A stretch of DNA of 64,000 bases from assembly GCA_021826065.1 (NCBI GenBank), contig JAKADY010000001.1:62001-126000 (forward strand). The letters are read 5' to 3'. How positions within the stretch are numbered: position 1 is the stretch's first letter; the number at the start of each line of letters is the position of its first letter. Positions 26,033 to 38,256 of the stretch are shown piece after piece. The DNA comes from Pseudomonadota bacterium (GTDB lineage Bacteria; Pseudomonadota; Gammaproteobacteria; Burkholderiales; Thiobacillaceae). The position numbers and the translations under genes are program-made. The notes under the pieces were generated by a model that was not told where the DNA came from, did not search any database, and saw only the letters and a program-made list of their open reading frames with translations.

Positions 26033-26176
26033 TGAGGACAGAGGACGGATGACAGAGGACTGTCGTTTGCCGCGCGCCTTGCGCGCGGAAGGTACATTTC
26101 TGCTTACAGAAGACAGAAGACTGTGTGGCGCGCACAGCGCGCATGACAGTCTTCTGTCCTCCGTCCTCTTTCCTCG
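26033..26176. repeat. nested palindromic element between dnaN and gyrB
   Basis: Two 32-bp outer arms (26033-26064 and 26145-26176) are inverted copies with 28 of 32 positions matching, built on GAGGACGGA and ACTGTC units. Inside are two GC hairpins: CCGCGCGC-CTT-GCGCGCGG (26070-26088) and GCGCGC-ACA-GCGCGC (26028+100, i.e. 26128-26142). No T-run follows, so it is not a classic terminator. It looks like a small dispersed repeat or a structured intercistronic RNA. Confidence 0.7.
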
Positions 26177-26185
26177 GTCCCCTGA

Positions 26186-28678
<2,493 letters not shown>

Positions 28679-28729
28679 CGAGGCCTCTCCAGCCCTCGCC
28701 CACAGGCCGCAGGGCCTATACTGAGGTTC

Positions 28730-28759
28730 AAAAAAAGGCCACCCTTGGGTGGCCTTTTT
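28730..28759. terminator. bidirectional rho-independent terminator
   Basis: Stem GGCCACCC-TT-GGGTGGCC (28737-28754), with seven A before it and TTTTT after it, so it works on either strand. It separates gyrB (plus) from the convergent beta-propeller gene (minus), whose stop is 20 bp away. Confidence 0.92.
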
Positions 28760-28778
28760 CAACGGGAAGCCGACCTTT

Positions 28779-30062
28779 TCAGCGCGGCAGTTCCTCGAAG
28801 ACGTTGGTCCAGACGTTGAGGATCTGGCCACCGCCGGCAGTGCCGGCGCCGGTCTCGATGGTCTTGACCACCGCCAGCTTGGTCATGTCTACCTTGTATA
28901 CGTTGCCGTCGCCGGCGTTGGAGACATAGCCCCATTTGCTGTCGCGGGTAAAGGCGATGTGGCCCATGCGGCCCTTGCCGATGATGAGGTCCTGCACGGT
29001 GGCCATCTTCTTGGTGTCGACCACGGTGATGACGTTGTTGCCATAGTTGGTCACCACCGCCAGCTTACCATCCGGGCTGTTGTAAGAGTGGCCGATGCCG
29101 TTGCTGGCGGTGGAGACACGGTGCACAAGCTTTTTGCTCTTGGCGTCGATAAAGGCGAGCTCGCGGCCGCGGCTGTCGTTGCCAGGGCCGCGGTTCAGGA
29201 TCATGAACAGCTTGCCGTCCTGGGTGAAATTGCCGTGGTGCGCCTCGACCACCTCCTCGCCGACGATGGGCATGTCGATGCGGGCGATCACGGGCATGTC
29301 GGGCTTGGTCAGGTCGTAGACGATGACGCCGGGCATCACCGTGCCTTCGGGGATCTGGCCCAGGATCAGGCGGGTACCGTTGGGGCCCAGGAAGCCGGGC
29401 TTGATGCTGCCCTCATGCACCAGCCACAGCTCCTTGCCATCCGGACTGGGCACCGGGTAGTGCGGGGCGCTGGGGATGTCCAGCGTGCGGACGTTCCAGT
29501 TGCTGGTGTCGACCACCACCAGGCGGTTGTCGACGCGGTCCATGCTGAAGAAGAGTCTGGAGTCCGGGCTATAAGCATTGTGCATGGAGGTCACGCCCTT
29601 GGGGCTGCCCTTGACGTCGATGTCCAGGGTCTTGGCGATGGTGTCCGTCGCCGTGTCGATAAAGGCGATGTGCAGCTTCCCATCGCTCAGGGCCCAATGA
29701 TCGACACCCACCCATTTGCCGTTGGGGCTGACCAGGCCGTGCTTGGGCCGGTTGCCGGTCTCAATGCGCTTGGCCACGGACATGCCAGCCAGGTCGATCA
29801 CGACGACCTCCTTTTGGCCTTCGCCGGCGCAGCTCACATAGACCTTCTTGGCGTCGGGGGTGGTGGAGCCTAGGGTGCCGCCCTTGCAGGTCTCCAGCGT
29901 GGCGGCGACCGCATCGGTCTTGCTGTCGATGATGAAGGCCTTGCCTGCGCCATGCAGTTGCACGACCACATCGGGCCACACCGGCTTGGAGGCGAGCGCG
30001 CTGCCGGCCCAGGCCATGGGGATCAGCGCGGCGAGAGGGAGTAAACGTAGGCGTTGCTGCAT
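28779..30062 (-). CDS. periplasmic YVTN-type beta-propeller protein
   Basis: 427 residues from the ATG at 30062 (AAGGAG 8 nt upstream). The signal peptide is about residues 1-23 (LPLAALIPMAWAGSALA). The mature part is a chain of about 45-residue blades with repeated VVVIDL, VSPNGKWV, YSPDSRLF, SPDGKLAVVTNYGNN and TRDSKWGYVSN patterns, typical of seven-bladed YVTN or cytochrome d1-like propellers. No haem-binding CxxCH is present. It probably binds a partner protein or metabolite in the periplasm; the role is unknown. Confidence 0.85.
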   Translation of the reverse strand: MQQRLRLLPLAALIPMAWAGSALASKPVWPDVVVQLHGAGKAFIIDSKTDAVAATLETCKGGTLGSTTPDAKKVYVSCAGEGQKEVVVIDLAGMSVAKRIETGNRPKHGLVSPNGKWVGVDHWALSDGKLHIAFIDTATDTIAKTLDIDVKGSPKGVTSMHNAYSPDSRLFFSMDRVDNRLVVVDTSNWNVRTLDIPSAPHYPVPSPDGKELWLVHEGSIKPGFLGPNGTRLILGQIPEGTVMPGVIVYDLTKPDMPVIARIDMPIVGEEVVEAHHGNFTQDGKLFMILNRGPGNDSRGRELAFIDAKSKKLVHRVSTASNGIGHSYNSPDGKLAVVTNYGNNVITVVDTKKMATVQDLIIGKGRMGHIAFTRDSKWGYVSNAGDGNVYKVDMTKLAVVKTIETGAGTAGGGQILNVWTNVFEELPR

Positions 30063-30130
30063 GGTGTTGTCTCCTTCAGGTTGATGTTGGTGACGTCGGT
30101 TTCCAGCGGATAGGCCGCGGAGCGTCAAGA

Positions 30131-30159
30131 ATAATAGACGATTTGGTAGGTACAGTCCA
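30131..30159 (-). promoter_or_regulatory. candidate promoter of the beta-propeller gene
   Basis: On the minus strand, TGGACT (30154-30159, 4 of 6), a 17-nt spacer and TATTAT (30131-30136, 5 of 6). The leader to the ATG at 30062 would be about 60 nt. Confidence 0.5.
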
Positions 30160-30176
30160 TATGTGGGCAGTCGCCG

Positions 30177-30377
30177 CTACCATCCCGACTCGTGTTGGTA
30201 GGCGCGTTGGCCGCCCAGACCTTGAGCGAGCAGCAGAAGTCCGGCCCGAGCGAGTTCCACAGGCCATATGAGACCGTCGACCAGGGCGTGCAGGGGACGG
30301 GCACCCTGCTGGCGACGCAGCAGGGCGAGTGCCAGTCCCAGGCCGGCATAGAGGGTGATCAGGGACCAGGTTTGCAT
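30177..30377 (-). CDS. small hydrophobic protein
   Basis: 66 residues starting MQTWSLITLYAGLGLALALL, a single strong membrane helix. Then come RRQQGARPLHALVDGLIWP and a second hydrophobic stretch (ELARAGLLLLAQGL). The layout, including a central LIWP, resembles small inner-membrane proteins seen beside other genes in proteobacteria, but I recognise no family. No strong Shine-Dalgarno sequence is present. It may be real or spurious. Confidence 0.4.
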   Translation of the reverse strand: MQTWSLITLYAGLGLALALLRRQQGARPLHALVDGLIWPVELARAGLLLLAQGLGGQRAYQHESGW

Positions 30378-30476
30378 GGCTGTCTTGAGCTGACATCGAC
30401 AGCCTAATCGCGGATGGGCTCACCAGATGAGCCTATGCAGCAGACTGTCATAGAATGCCCGTGAAGGGCCCTTAGC

Positions 30477-31457
30477 ATGGATCGGACCGAACGCTTCCAC
30501 ATCATCGACATGCTACTCTCCAACCACGGCGTGGTCTCCTTCAAGACCCTGCAGGCGCGGTTGGAGGTCTCACGCGCCACACTCAAGCGCGACCTGGAAT
30601 ACCTGCGCAACCGACTCAACGCCCCCATCGTCTGGGACCGCGAGGCCGGTGGCTACCGCTTCGAGCGCAATGGACAGGTCGGCGGTCAGTACGAGCTACC
30701 GGGCTTGTGGTTCTCCGCCGAGGAGATCCATGCCCTGCTCACCATGCAGCATCTGCTCGCCAACCTCGACGCGGGCGGTCTGCTGGGGCCGCATATCCAA
30801 CCGCTGATGGCGCGCCTGACGGGGCTACTCGGCAGCAGCCGGCACCCGGCCGAGGAGGTCAGGCGACGCATCAAGCTGATTCCCATCGCCGCCCGCCGTC
30901 TGCCGCTCGACCATTTCGCCAGCCTGGGCTCCGCCTTGCTACGGCGCAAACGCCTGTACATCACCTATTACGCCAAGGGCAGCGATGCGATCACCGAGCG
31001 GGAGGTCTCGCCGCAGCGGCTCGTGCACTATCGCGAGAACTGGTATCTGGACGCCTGGTGCCACCTGCGCCAGGGGTTGCGCAGTTTCGCCGTGGATGGG
31101 GTGCGCGGGGCGGAGATCCTCGACAGTCCGGCGCGCGAGGTGTCTGAGCGGCGCTTGGACGCCGTCCTTGGGGCGGGCTACGGGATCTTCTCCGGCCGCA
31201 GGGTAAACTGGGCGCGTCTTCGCTTCAGCCCCGAGCGCGCACGGTGGGTGGCCCTCGAGCAATGGCACCCGCGGCAGCGCGGCCGCCTGCTCAAGGACGG
31301 TCGCTATGTCCTGGAGCTGCCCTACAGCGACGACCGTGAACTCACCATGGACATCCTGCGCCACGTCCCCGAGGTGGAGGTGCTCGCACCCCCGGCCCTG
31401 CGGCAAAATATCGCCGCCAAGTTGCGCGCCGGTCTGGCCCGGTTCGAGCCCGTTTGA
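30477..31457 (+). CDS. WYL-domain transcriptional regulator (YafY/DeoR-like)
   Basis: 326 residues. The N-terminal HTH (residues 1-60) is [20 protein letters not shown] followed by [18 protein letters not shown] domain (about 140-215) contains [20 protein letters not shown] and the [12 protein letters not shown] motif that names it. A C-terminal WCX-like region follows. WYL proteins sense ligands, often nucleic acids or nucleotides, and control DNA-damage, phage-defence or metabolic genes. No defence genes are adjacent, so the target is unknown. Confidence 0.9.
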   Translation: MDRTERFHIIDMLLSNHGVVSFKTLQARLEVSRATLKRDLEYLRNRLNAPIVWDREAGGYRFERNGQVGGQYELPGLWFSAEEIHALLTMQHLLANLDAGGLLGPHIQPLMARLTGLLGSSRHPAEEVRRRIKLIPIAARRLPLDHFASLGSALLRRKRLYITYYAKGSDAITEREVSPQRLVHYRENWYLDAWCHLRQGLRSFAVDGVRGAEILDSPAREVSERRLDAVLGAGYGIFSGRRVNWARLRFSPERARWVALEQWHPRQRGRLLKDGRYVLELPYSDDRELTMDILRHVPEVEVLAPPALRQNIAAKLRAGLARFEPV

Positions 31458-31504
31458 GCCGACGCGCCGGCCCACCGCTGATCCCGCCAAAGAGGAGAAC
31501 ACAC

Positions 31505-32098
31505 ATGAGTCGAACGATTGTCAGTCTGCTGTCGTTTGCCCTGATGGTGCTGGCCATGGCACCCACCGTCTGGGCGGCGGGCAACCCCGTCGTGCGCATG
31601 ACCACCAGTCTTGGGGTGGTCGAGATGGAGCTCCTGCCGGACAAGGCGCCGGCGACGGTCAAGAATTTCCTCGACTACGTAGCCGCGGGCCACTACGACG
31701 GCACGCTCTTCCACCGGGTGATCCCCGGATTCATGATCCAGGGCGGTGGCTTCGAGCCGGGCATGCGCCAGAAGCCGACCCGCGAGCCGGTGCGCAACGA
31801 GGCGGACAACGGCCTGAAGAACGTGCGCGGCAGCGTGGCCATGGCCCGCACCCTGGAGCCGCATTCCGCCACCGCCCAGTTCTTCATCAACGTGGCCGAC
31901 AACGACTTCCTCGATCATCGCGACAAGACCCAGCGCGGCTGGGGCTATGCCGTGTTCGGGCGGGTGACCAAGGGCATGGAGGTGGTCGACCGCATCGTCT
32001 CGGTGCCGACGACGACGGTGGGCCCGCATCAGGACGTCCCGCGCACGGACGTGGTCATACAGAAGATGCAGGTGGTCGGTCAGCCCAGGGCACAATAG
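31505..32098 (+). CDS. ppiA: periplasmic peptidyl-prolyl cis-trans isomerase (cyclophilin)
   Basis: 197 residues from the ATG at 31505 (AGGAG 8 nt upstream); the longer frame from 31454 lacks support. Signal peptide about 1-23 ([19 protein letters not shown]). The cyclophilin core has the catalytic [14 protein letters not shown] (near 75), SATAQFFIN and a shortened WGYAVFGRV loop. It speeds folding at proline bonds in the periplasm. It ends 3 bp before the OGFr-domain gene. Confidence 0.93.
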   Translation: MSRTIVSLLSFALMVLAMAPTVWAAGNPVVRMTTSLGVVEMELLPDKAPATVKNFLDYVAAGHYDGTLFHRVIPGFMIQGGGFEPGMRQKPTREPVRNEADNGLKNVRGSVAMARTLEPHSATAQFFINVADNDFLDHRDKTQRGWGYAVFGRVTKGMEVVDRIVSVPTTTVGPHQDVPRTDVVIQKMQVVGQPRAQ

Positions 32099-32101
32099 CC
32101 G

Positions 32102-32635
32102 ATGGTCGACTCCCCGTTGATCGCCTTCTATCGCGGCTCGGGCCGCGACGCGGCCGGCCGCAGTCTGGCGCAGATCCTCGCCTGGGACGACGGGCGCCTG
32201 GAGCGGGTGCACGACTACATCCAATGGCTCTTCCCGCTGGATGCACCCAGTGCCTTCAATCCTCTCGCACCCGTGCTGACACCGGCGGACATCGCTGCCT
32301 TCCGGAGAGACCCTCAACTGCGTGAAAGACTGCACGAATCCCTGCGCCGGATGCTCCAATTCTACGGTCTGACCTGCGACGACGCGCGGGCGATCCGCAT
32401 CGAGCCCTCGGCGCGATTCGGGGTGCGTGCGACGAATTGGCTCACGCCCGGCAACCACAACCACCTGCGCCTGACCCGCATCCTGAGGAGCCTGCATCTG
32501 CTCGGCCTGGATGACCATGCCCAGGCCTTGTTGGACTGCTTGGAGGCGATTGCCACGGAGAACCCCGGTGCCATCAAAGCCACCACGCTTGCCTACTGGC
32601 GCCGGGCGGCCGGTGGATCAGGCCCAGGTCTGTAG
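32102..32635 (+). CDS. opioid growth factor receptor (OGFr)-domain protein
   Basis: 177 residues. The pattern HDYIQWLFPLDAPSAFNPLA, a following PVLTPADIAAF, and SLRRMLQFYGL near residue 85 are the conserved core of the OGFr N-terminal domain, which is also found in bacteria. Its bacterial function is not established. It sits 3 bp after the cyclophilin gene, so it is probably cotranscribed. Its end overlaps the convergent gene at 32618 by 18 bp. Confidence 0.82.
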   Translation: MVDSPLIAFYRGSGRDAAGRSLAQILAWDDGRLERVHDYIQWLFPLDAPSAFNPLAPVLTPADIAAFRRDPQLRERLHESLRRMLQFYGLTCDDARAIRIEPSARFGVRATNWLTPGNHNHLRLTRILRSLHLLGLDDHAQALLDCLEAIATENPGAIKATTLAYWRRAAGGSGPGL

Positions 32636-32995
32636 AACCCTTTCCAACTCAGGTAGCTGGACGGGGGTGGTCAGCGCCGCGTCGATGCGAAAGCGCTGTC
32701 GCACCTTGTCCAGCGCGCTCTGGTGCGCGGGGTCGTAATAGATCAGGATGCGGGTGTCCTTGAGTGGCTGGGCGGCGGCCAACAAAGACTCGAGATTGCT
32801 CACCCGGTCGCGGAACTCGGGCTGGAAGAAGAAGTCGGCGGCGATCACGTCAGGCCTGGCCTTGCGCAGATGGGCGATGGCCTTGCGCACGGTGAATTCC
32901 TGGGTGACGGCGTAGCCCAGCCGCTCGTAAAGGGGTTTGAGCTGGGTATGCGCCAGGAATTCGATCACCGCCAGCAGGGTCTTGCCTTGGGACAT
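32618..32995 (-). CDS. hypothetical receiver-like protein
   Basis: 125 residues with an alternating beta/alpha pattern (TLLAVIEFLA, DVIAADFFF, DTRILIYYD, ALTTPVQLPELERVL) similar to a CheY-like receiver. The middle Asp of VIAADFFF sits where the phosphorylated Asp would be, but the acidic N-terminal pocket of true receivers is not evident. It is probably cotranscribed with the membrane protein gene at 33002 (6 bp apart). Confidence 0.6.
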   Translation of the reverse strand: MSQGKTLLAVIEFLAHTQLKPLYERLGYAVTQEFTVRKAIAHLRKARPDVIAADFFFQPEFRDRVSNLESLLAAAQPLKDTRILIYYDPAHQSALDKVRQRFRIDAALTTPVQLPELERVLQTWA

Positions 32996-33001
32996 GCGGC
33001 C

Positions 33002-33535
33002 TCACATGAGCAGGAGCAGAGCACCCAGCGCGATGGCGCCGATGCCGGCGGCAACGATGCGGTTGTCCGTCTGTTGCACCTGGGCACGCACGTCGAGCTG
33101 GACGTTGCTCAGCCGTATCTGGGCGGGTGACTCCGGGATCAGCGCCAGGCGATAGTCGCCGGCCTGCGGCCGCTGCAGGAGTAGCAGGCGCTCCTGGAAG
33201 CGTGGGTTGCTGTCGGCGATCGACTTGACGCCGAGTTCGATGCGGATGGGCGTGCTGGCCGCCTCGCCGTGGTGCAGCACGGCGCGGTAACGGTCACGCG
33301 GCGGCTGGTCATCGGGCATGTTGGGGGCGAAGCTGCCGGCGGCGCGCAGGATCAGGCCGACCGGGGCCATGGAAGGCTCCAAACGGAAGCTCGGCGAGGT
33401 CCATACGCCATCGGCGCCGGCGCGCAGCTCCACGGTCTGCGCCACCCGGCCGGTGAAATGCACCACATAGATCCAATACCCCGGGCCCAGGACCAGGCCG
33501 GCGAGGATCAGCAGCAGGGAGAGGGTTTTTAGCAT
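33002..33535 (-). CDS. hypothetical membrane-anchored protein
   Basis: 177 residues. N-terminal membrane helix (LSLLLILAGLVLGPGYWIYV), a soluble middle of beta-strand character (about 30-150), and a C-terminal helix (IVAAGIGAIALGALLLLM). The central domain likely faces the periplasm. I recognise no family. Confidence 0.65.
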   Translation of the reverse strand: MLKTLSLLLILAGLVLGPGYWIYVVHFTGRVAQTVELRAGADGVWTSPSFRLEPSMAPVGLILRAAGSFAPNMPDDQPPRDRYRAVLHHGEAASTPIRIELGVKSIADSNPRFQERLLLLQRPQAGDYRLALIPESPAQIRLSNVQLDVRAQVQQTDNRIVAAGIGAIALGALLLLM

Positions 33536-33608
33536 GTGGTCAGGCCGTCGGCAGCAAGGCGGAAGGCAGGCATTCTAACCCGCCAACCCGGCGGCCCGGC
33601 GGGCCGCC

Positions 33609-34244
33609 TTAGAGCCGTTTGTGCCGCTTGAGGTGTTGCAAGACCAGGGTGGCCACCTGCACGCGGTTGTGGAAGCCCAGCTTCTGCATGATGTTGGCCA
33701 GATGGTTGCGCACGGTGTTGTCGGAGAGGTTGAGCTTGGCGCCGATCACCTTGTTGCTGTAGCCCTGGGCCACCAGCTCGGCGATCTCCATCTCCCGCTG
33801 CGAGAGTTTGGACAACGGGTCGCCGCCGGTGTCGCCGCGGGCGATCTTTTGCAGCACGTGCGGCGGGAAGGCGCCGGCGTCCTGCATGACGATCCCGATG
33901 GCGTGCAGGATCTGGTCGGTGTCCGAGGATTTGAGCAGATAGCCGTCCACCCCGGTGTCGATGGCGGCGCGGATCTCCTCGTCGGCATCCTCGACGGTCA
34001 GGATGATCACCTTCATGCCCCGCGCCTTGAGCTCGGGCACGAGGTCGAGGCCGTCGCCGTCGGGCAGCGAGCGATCGACGATGGCCACGTCGGCCTGGCC
34101 ACCGCCCTCCAGCCAGGCGCGCAGACTGGCGATGTCGGCGCAGTCGGCGGCGACTGCGATCCCCTCCTCACCCTCCAGGGCCCGTTTCAATCCCAACCGC
34201 AGCAGCGGGTGGTCGTCCAGGATGATCACGCGTATCGGGTTCAT
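33609..34244 (-). CDS. LuxR/NarL-family response regulator (orphan)
   Basis: 211 residues from the ATG at 34244 (MNPIRVIILDDHPLLRLGLK). The receiver has the acidic pair DD near residue 10, phospho-acceptor Asp in AIVDRSLPDGDG (near 56), Thr in ILTVED and Lys in YLLKSSD. The C-terminal LuxR HTH is LSQREMEIAELVAQGYSNKV plus LNLSDNTVRNHLANIMQKLG. No histidine kinase gene adjoins it. Confidence 0.93.
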   Translation of the reverse strand: MNPIRVIILDDHPLLRLGLKRALEGEEGIAVAADCADIASLRAWLEGGGQADVAIVDRSLPDGDGLDLVPELKARGMKVIILTVEDADEEIRAAIDTGVDGYLLKSSDTDQILHAIGIVMQDAGAFPPHVLQKIARGDTGGDPLSKLSQREMEIAELVAQGYSNKVIGAKLNLSDNTVRNHLANIMQKLGFHNRVQVATLVLQHLKRHKRL

Positions 34245-34353
34245 GGGTTGTTGTTGTCTCCATGGCTGGTGGATTCGTACCAATCATAGCCGCATTGTGA
34301 AGGTACGGCTACAAGAGGGGGCGTGCGGGCGAGATCGAGCGCCGGCTTGGGCC

Positions 34354-34911
34354 TCAATCCAGGGCCTGATAGCGGACCTGCAGGATCTCGAGCTCGCGGT
34401 ATCCGCCGGGGACCTGACAGCGCACGCAATCGCCCTCGCGGGCCTTGAGCAGTGCGCGCGCCAGCGGCGACACCCAAGAGATGCGGCCGCGCGCGGGGTC
34501 GGCCTCGTCCATGCCGACGATGCTGTAGGTCGCCTCCTCGCCCTTTTCGTCCAGCACGGTGACGGTGGCGCCGAAAAAGACCTGATCGGTGGGCTCGCGG
34601 TTCGCCGGATCCACCACCACGGCGGACTCGATGCGCTTGGTGAGATAGCGGATGCGCCGGTCGATCTCGCGCAGCCGTTTTTTCCCGTAGATGTAGTCGC
34701 CGTTCTCCGAGCGGTCACCGTTGCTCGCTGCCCAGGCCACCACATTGACCAGCTCGGGTCGCTCAACCTTGACCAGATGCGCCAGCTCGGCCGCCAGGCG
34801 GGCATAGCCGGCGGGGGTCATGTAGTTGGGCATGCCCGCCGGCAAGGGGGCGATGCCGCTGTCTTCCTCCTCGGTCTCGGGCAGATCGTCGCGGACGAAG
34901 GCCTTGCTCAT
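34354..34911 (-). CDS. greB: transcription elongation factor GreB
   Basis: 185 residues. It starts MSKAFVRDD with an acidic N-terminal tail, then the coiled coil with [20 protein letters not shown] and [16 protein letters not shown], which is the GreB signature. The FKBP-like C-terminal domain has [11 protein letters not shown] and [14 protein letters not shown]. It rescues backtracked RNA polymerase by stimulating transcript cleavage. Its start overlaps the mlaA stop by 4 bp. Confidence 0.94.
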   Translation of the reverse strand: MSKAFVRDDLPETEEEDSGIAPLPAGMPNYMTPAGYARLAAELAHLVKVERPELVNVVAWAASNGDRSENGDYIYGKKRLREIDRRIRYLTKRIESAVVVDPANREPTDQVFFGATVTVLDEKGEEATYSIVGMDEADPARGRISWVSPLARALLKAREGDCVRCQVPGGYRELEILQVRYQALD

Positions 34912-35606
34912 TCCTCTGCATCACGGGGCGGCCGGCCGTCATAGACCAGGGCGCGGCGCCGCTCGAGGTAGAAATCGCGGGTGAATTCATAACCGTCCAG
35001 GGCGGCCATGTCCACCGCCGCCTTGGCCTCGATCAGGTCGGTGCGGTTGCTGATCACGCGCAAGGCATAGGTCCGGTTGCGGGGACCGACGTCATCCATG
35101 TAGCGCACCGGGTCCAGGTACTGGAGGTCCACGAAGAGGCCCGTCGAGTCGCGGAAGCTGCTCGGGCCCAGCAGCGGCAGCACCAGGTAAGGGCCGCTGC
35201 CAAAGCCCCAGCGGCCCAGTGTCTGGCCGAAGTCCTCGTTGTTCTTCCTGAGCCCCATCTCCGAGGCCACGTCCAGCAGACCCAGCAGCCCAAAGGTGCT
35301 GTTGACGGCGATGCGCATGAAATCCGAGGTACCCGCCCGGATCTTGGCCTGCAGCAGGTTGTTGGTCATCACCCGCACGTCCTCCAGATTGGAGAAGAAG
35401 TTTCGCACCCCGGTCTGCACGAAGCTCGGCGTGATGGCCCGGTAGCCCTTGGCGATGGGCAGGACGATCGCGTTATCCACGGCCTCGTTGAAGCTGAAGA
35501 TGGCACGGTTGAGCGGCTCCAGCGGGTCATAGGTCTCGGCCTGGGCGAGACAGAGTCCCGGTGCGGCAAGGCTGCCCAACACCAGCACAAGGCGGACGGT
35601 GTGCAT
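34908..35606 (-). CDS. mlaA: MlaA (VacJ) outer-membrane lipid-asymmetry protein
   Basis: 232 residues from the ATG at 35606 ([20 protein letters not shown]). After the signal sequence it reads [20 protein letters not shown], the MlaA hallmark, then [11 protein letters not shown] and [16 protein letters not shown]. MlaA removes misplaced phospholipids from the outer leaflet with MlaBCDEF. The lipobox is not canonical (PGLC at the expected Cys); AQA before ETYD could be a signal peptidase I site. Cotranscribed with greB. Confidence 0.92.
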   Translation of the reverse strand: MHTVRLVLVLGSLAAPGLCLAQAETYDPLEPLNRAIFSFNEAVDNAIVLPIAKGYRAITPSFVQTGVRNFFSNLEDVRVMTNNLLQAKIRAGTSDFMRIAVNSTFGLLGLLDVASEMGLRKNNEDFGQTLGRWGFGSGPYLVLPLLGPSSFRDSTGLFVDLQYLDPVRYMDDVGPRNRTYALRVISNRTDLIEAKAAVDMAALDGYEFTRDFYLERRRALVYDGRPPRDAEE

Positions 35607-35729
35607 TCGATATCCCTCTGTTCTCATGATCAGGCCGATGGTGTATCGGCCCAGGGCGCAGTTTACTTGAGCCTGTCGGCACCGGGGAACAAGGGTGGAT
35701 GCCGACTGTGGCCATGGACCGTTTTTGTC

Positions 35730-35759
35730 TTGAGAAGATCCCGGCCGTGCGAGTACAAT
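35730..35759 (+). promoter_or_regulatory. rpsO promoter
   Basis: TTGAGA (35730-35735), an 18-nt spacer and TACAAT (35754-35759, 5 of 6). Transcription would start about 27 nt before the rpsO ATG. Confidence 0.68.
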
Positions 35760-35792
35760 TCAAGATTTTCAAGATCCTGTTTGGAGTTAGGC

Positions 35793-36062
35793 ATGTCCAT
35801 CGACACCGCGCAAAAGGCGCAGATCGTGAAGGAATTTCAACGCGCCGCCGGCGACACCGGCTCGCCCGAGGTGCAGATCGCGCTGCTGACCGCGCGCATC
35901 AACGACCTGACCGGTCACTTCAAGACGCACGCCAAGGATCATCACTCCCGCCGGGGGCTGCTCAAGCTGGTCTCGCGTCGGCGCCGTCTGCTCGACTATC
36001 TGAAATCGCGCAACAGCGACGCCTACCGCAAGCTGATCGACCGGCTCGGCTTGCGCAAGTAA
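35793..36062 (+). CDS. rpsO: 30S ribosomal protein S15
   Basis: 89 residues, exactly the family length, from the ATG at 35793 (GGAG 6 nt upstream). It contains the conserved [17 protein letters not shown] and [20 protein letters not shown]. The longer frame upstream is not coding. It is followed by pnp, the common rpsO-pnp pair. Confidence 0.97.
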   Translation: MSIDTAQKAQIVKEFQRAAGDTGSPEVQIALLTARINDLTGHFKTHAKDHHSRRGLLKLVSRRRRLLDYLKSRNSDAYRKLIDRLGLRK

Positions 36063-36073
36063 TCCGTCCGACA

Positions 36074-36090
36074 GGGCCGCACGGCGGCCC
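36074..36090 (+). promoter_or_regulatory. rpsO-pnp intercistronic hairpin
   Basis: Perfect 7-bp stem GGGCCGC-ACG-GCGGCCC, 12 bp after the rpsO stop. There is no T-run, so it looks like a processing or stability hairpin. In E. coli this gap holds the RNase III site for pnp autoregulation; the same role here is inference. Confidence 0.55.
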
Positions 36091-36117
36091 CGGCGTCAAC
36101 ATCTGAACGAGGTCAGT

Positions 36118-38238
36118 GTGAATCCTGTCAAGAAGACATTTCAATACGGTCGCCACACGGTGACCCTGGAGACCGGGGAGATCGCCCGGCAAGCCACCGG
36201 GGCGGTCATGGTGAACATGGACGACACCGTCGTGCTGGTGACCGTGGTGGCGCAGCGCGAGGTCAAACCCGGGCAGGACTTCTTCCCGCTGACCGTCGAC
36301 TATCAGGAAAAGGCCTATGCCGCCGGCCGCATCCCCGGTGGTTTCTTCAAGCGCGAGGGCAAGCCCTCTGAGAAGGAGACCCTGACCTCGCGGCTGATCG
36401 ACCGGCCCATCCGGCCGCTCTTTCCGGATGGCTTCTTCAACGAGGTCCAGGTCATCGCCACGGTGATGTCCTCCAACCCCGAGGTCGACTCCGACATCCC
36501 CGCCATGCTCGGGGCCTCGGCGGCGCTGACGCTCTCCGGTGTGCCCTTCAACGGCCCCATCGGGGCGGCGCGCGTGGGTTACATCGACGGCCAGTACGTG
36601 CTCAATCCCACCCTGTCCGAGCTCAAGTCCTCCCGGCTCGACCTGGTGGTGGCGGGCACCGAGTCTGCCGTGTTGATGGTAGAGTCCGAGGCCGACGAGC
36701 TGCCCGAGGACGTCATGCTGGGGGCGGTGGTCTTCGGCCACGAGCAGATGCGCGTGGCCATCGACGCCATCAACGAGCTGGCCGACGAGGCCGGTAACGA
36801 GCCCTGGGACTGGACGCCGCCGGCGCCCGAGACCGAGCTGATCGAGCGCATGCGCGCGCTCGCCTGGGACGACCTCTCGCGCGCCTATTCGATCAAGCAG
36901 AAGCAGGCGCGGGTGGCCGCCGTGGACGAGATCCGCAACCGCGTCCTCAATGAGCTGATCACGCCGGACATGCCCACCGAGCGCGCCAACGTCGTCAAGG
37001 ACCTGTTCCACAACCTGGAGGCCCATGTGGTGCGCGGCCGCATCCTCGAGGGGCTGCCGCGCATCGACGGGCGCGACACCCGCACCGTGCGCCCCATCAG
37101 CATCCGCACCGGGGTGCTGCCGCGCACGCACGGCTCCGCATTGTTCACCCGCGGCGAGACCCAGGCCCTGGTGATCGCCACCCTGGGCACCGGCCGGGAC
37201 GAGCAGATCATCGACGCGCTCACCGGCGAATACACCGAACGCTTCATGCTGCACTACAACATGCCGCCCTTCGCCACCGGCGAGACCGGCCGCGTGGGCG
37301 CGCCCAAGCGCCGTGAGATCGGACACGGGCGGCTGGCCAAGCGTGCGCTCATGGCCTGTCTGCCGAGCAAGGAGGAGTTCGGCTACACCATCCGCGTGGT
37401 CTCCGAGATCACCGAGTCGAACGGCTCCAGCTCCATGGCCTCGGTCTGCGGCGGCAGCCTGGCGCTGATGGACGCCGGTGTGCCGATGAAGGACCACGTC
37501 GCCGGCGTGGCCATGGGTCTGATCAAGGAGGGCAACCGCTTCGCCGTGCTCACCGACATCCTCGGCGACGAAGACCACCTGGGCGACATGGACTTCAAGG
37601 TCGCCGGCACCACGCGCGGGGTCAACGCCCTGCAGATGGACATCAAGATCCAGGGCATCACCAAGGAGATCATGCAGGTGGCGCTCGCCCAGGCGCGCGA
37701 GGCGCGGCTGCACATCCTGAAGCTCATGCAGGAGGCCATCGCCGGCCCGCGCCAGGAGATGAGCGAGTTTGCCCCGCGCATCATCACCATGAAGATCAAC
37801 CCGGAGAAGATCCGCGACGTGATCGGCAAGGGTGGGGCGGTGATCCGCGCGATCACCGAGGAGACCAACACCCAGATCGACATCGAGGACGACGGCACGG
37901 TGAAGATCGCCTGCGTCAGCCAGGAGGCGGGCGAGGCGGCGAAGAAGCGCATCGAGGACATCACCGCCGAGGTGGAGGTGGGCCGGGTCTACGAGGGCAC
38001 CGTGCTCAAGATCCTGGACTTTGGCGCCATTGTCAACGTCCTGCCCGGTAAGGACGGACTGCTGCACATCTCGCAGATCGCCCACGAGCGGGTCAATGCC
38101 GTCTCCGACCACCTCAAGGAAGGGCAGACCGTGCGCGTCAAGGTCCTGGAGGCCGATGAGAAGGGCCGGCTGCGCCTGTCCATGAAGGCGCTCATCGAGC
38201 CGCCGGCCAAGGCGCCCGAGGAGTCCGCCGCGGGCTGA
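36118..38238 (+). CDS. pnp: polyribonucleotide nucleotidyltransferase (PNPase)
   Basis: 706 residues from GTG 36118 (AGG 5 nt upstream). Two RNase PH domains: the first with [11 protein letters not shown] and [15 protein letters not shown], the second with [18 protein letters not shown] and [20 protein letters not shown]. The KH domain has [18 protein letters not shown] (near 568) and the S1 domain [17 protein letters not shown]. It degrades RNA 3' to 5' by phosphorolysis. Convergent with the gene at 38257. Confidence 0.98.
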   Translation: MNPVKKTFQYGRHTVTLETGEIARQATGAVMVNMDDTVVLVTVVAQREVKPGQDFFPLTVDYQEKAYAAGRIPGGFFKREGKPSEKETLTSRLIDRPIRPLFPDGFFNEVQVIATVMSSNPEVDSDIPAMLGASAALTLSGVPFNGPIGAARVGYIDGQYVLNPTLSELKSSRLDLVVAGTESAVLMVESEADELPEDVMLGAVVFGHEQMRVAIDAINELADEAGNEPWDWTPPAPETELIERMRALAWDDLSRAYSIKQKQARVAAVDEIRNRVLNELITPDMPTERANVVKDLFHNLEAHVVRGRILEGLPRIDGRDTRTVRPISIRTGVLPRTHGSALFTRGETQALVIATLGTGRDEQIIDALTGEYTERFMLHYNMPPFATGETGRVGAPKRREIGHGRLAKRALMACLPSKEEFGYTIRVVSEITESNGSSSMASVCGGSLALMDAGVPMKDHVAGVAMGLIKEGNRFAVLTDILGDEDHLGDMDFKVAGTTRGVNALQMDIKIQGITKEIMQVALAQAREARLHILKLMQEAIAGPRQEMSEFAPRIITMKINPEKIRDVIGKGGAVIRAITEETNTQIDIEDDGTVKIACVSQEAGEAAKKRIEDITAEVEVGRVYEGTVLKILDFGAIVNVLPGKDGLLHISQIAHERVNAVSDHLKEGQTVRVKVLEADEKGRLRLSMKALIEPPAKAPEESAAG

Positions 38239-38256
38239 GGCGGTCGCCGGCCGGGT

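Noticed and set aside
35962-38112. 716-codon minus-strand frame opposite pnp
   Set aside because: Antisense shadow of pnp, with no family resemblance and composition typical of reversed GC-rich genes.
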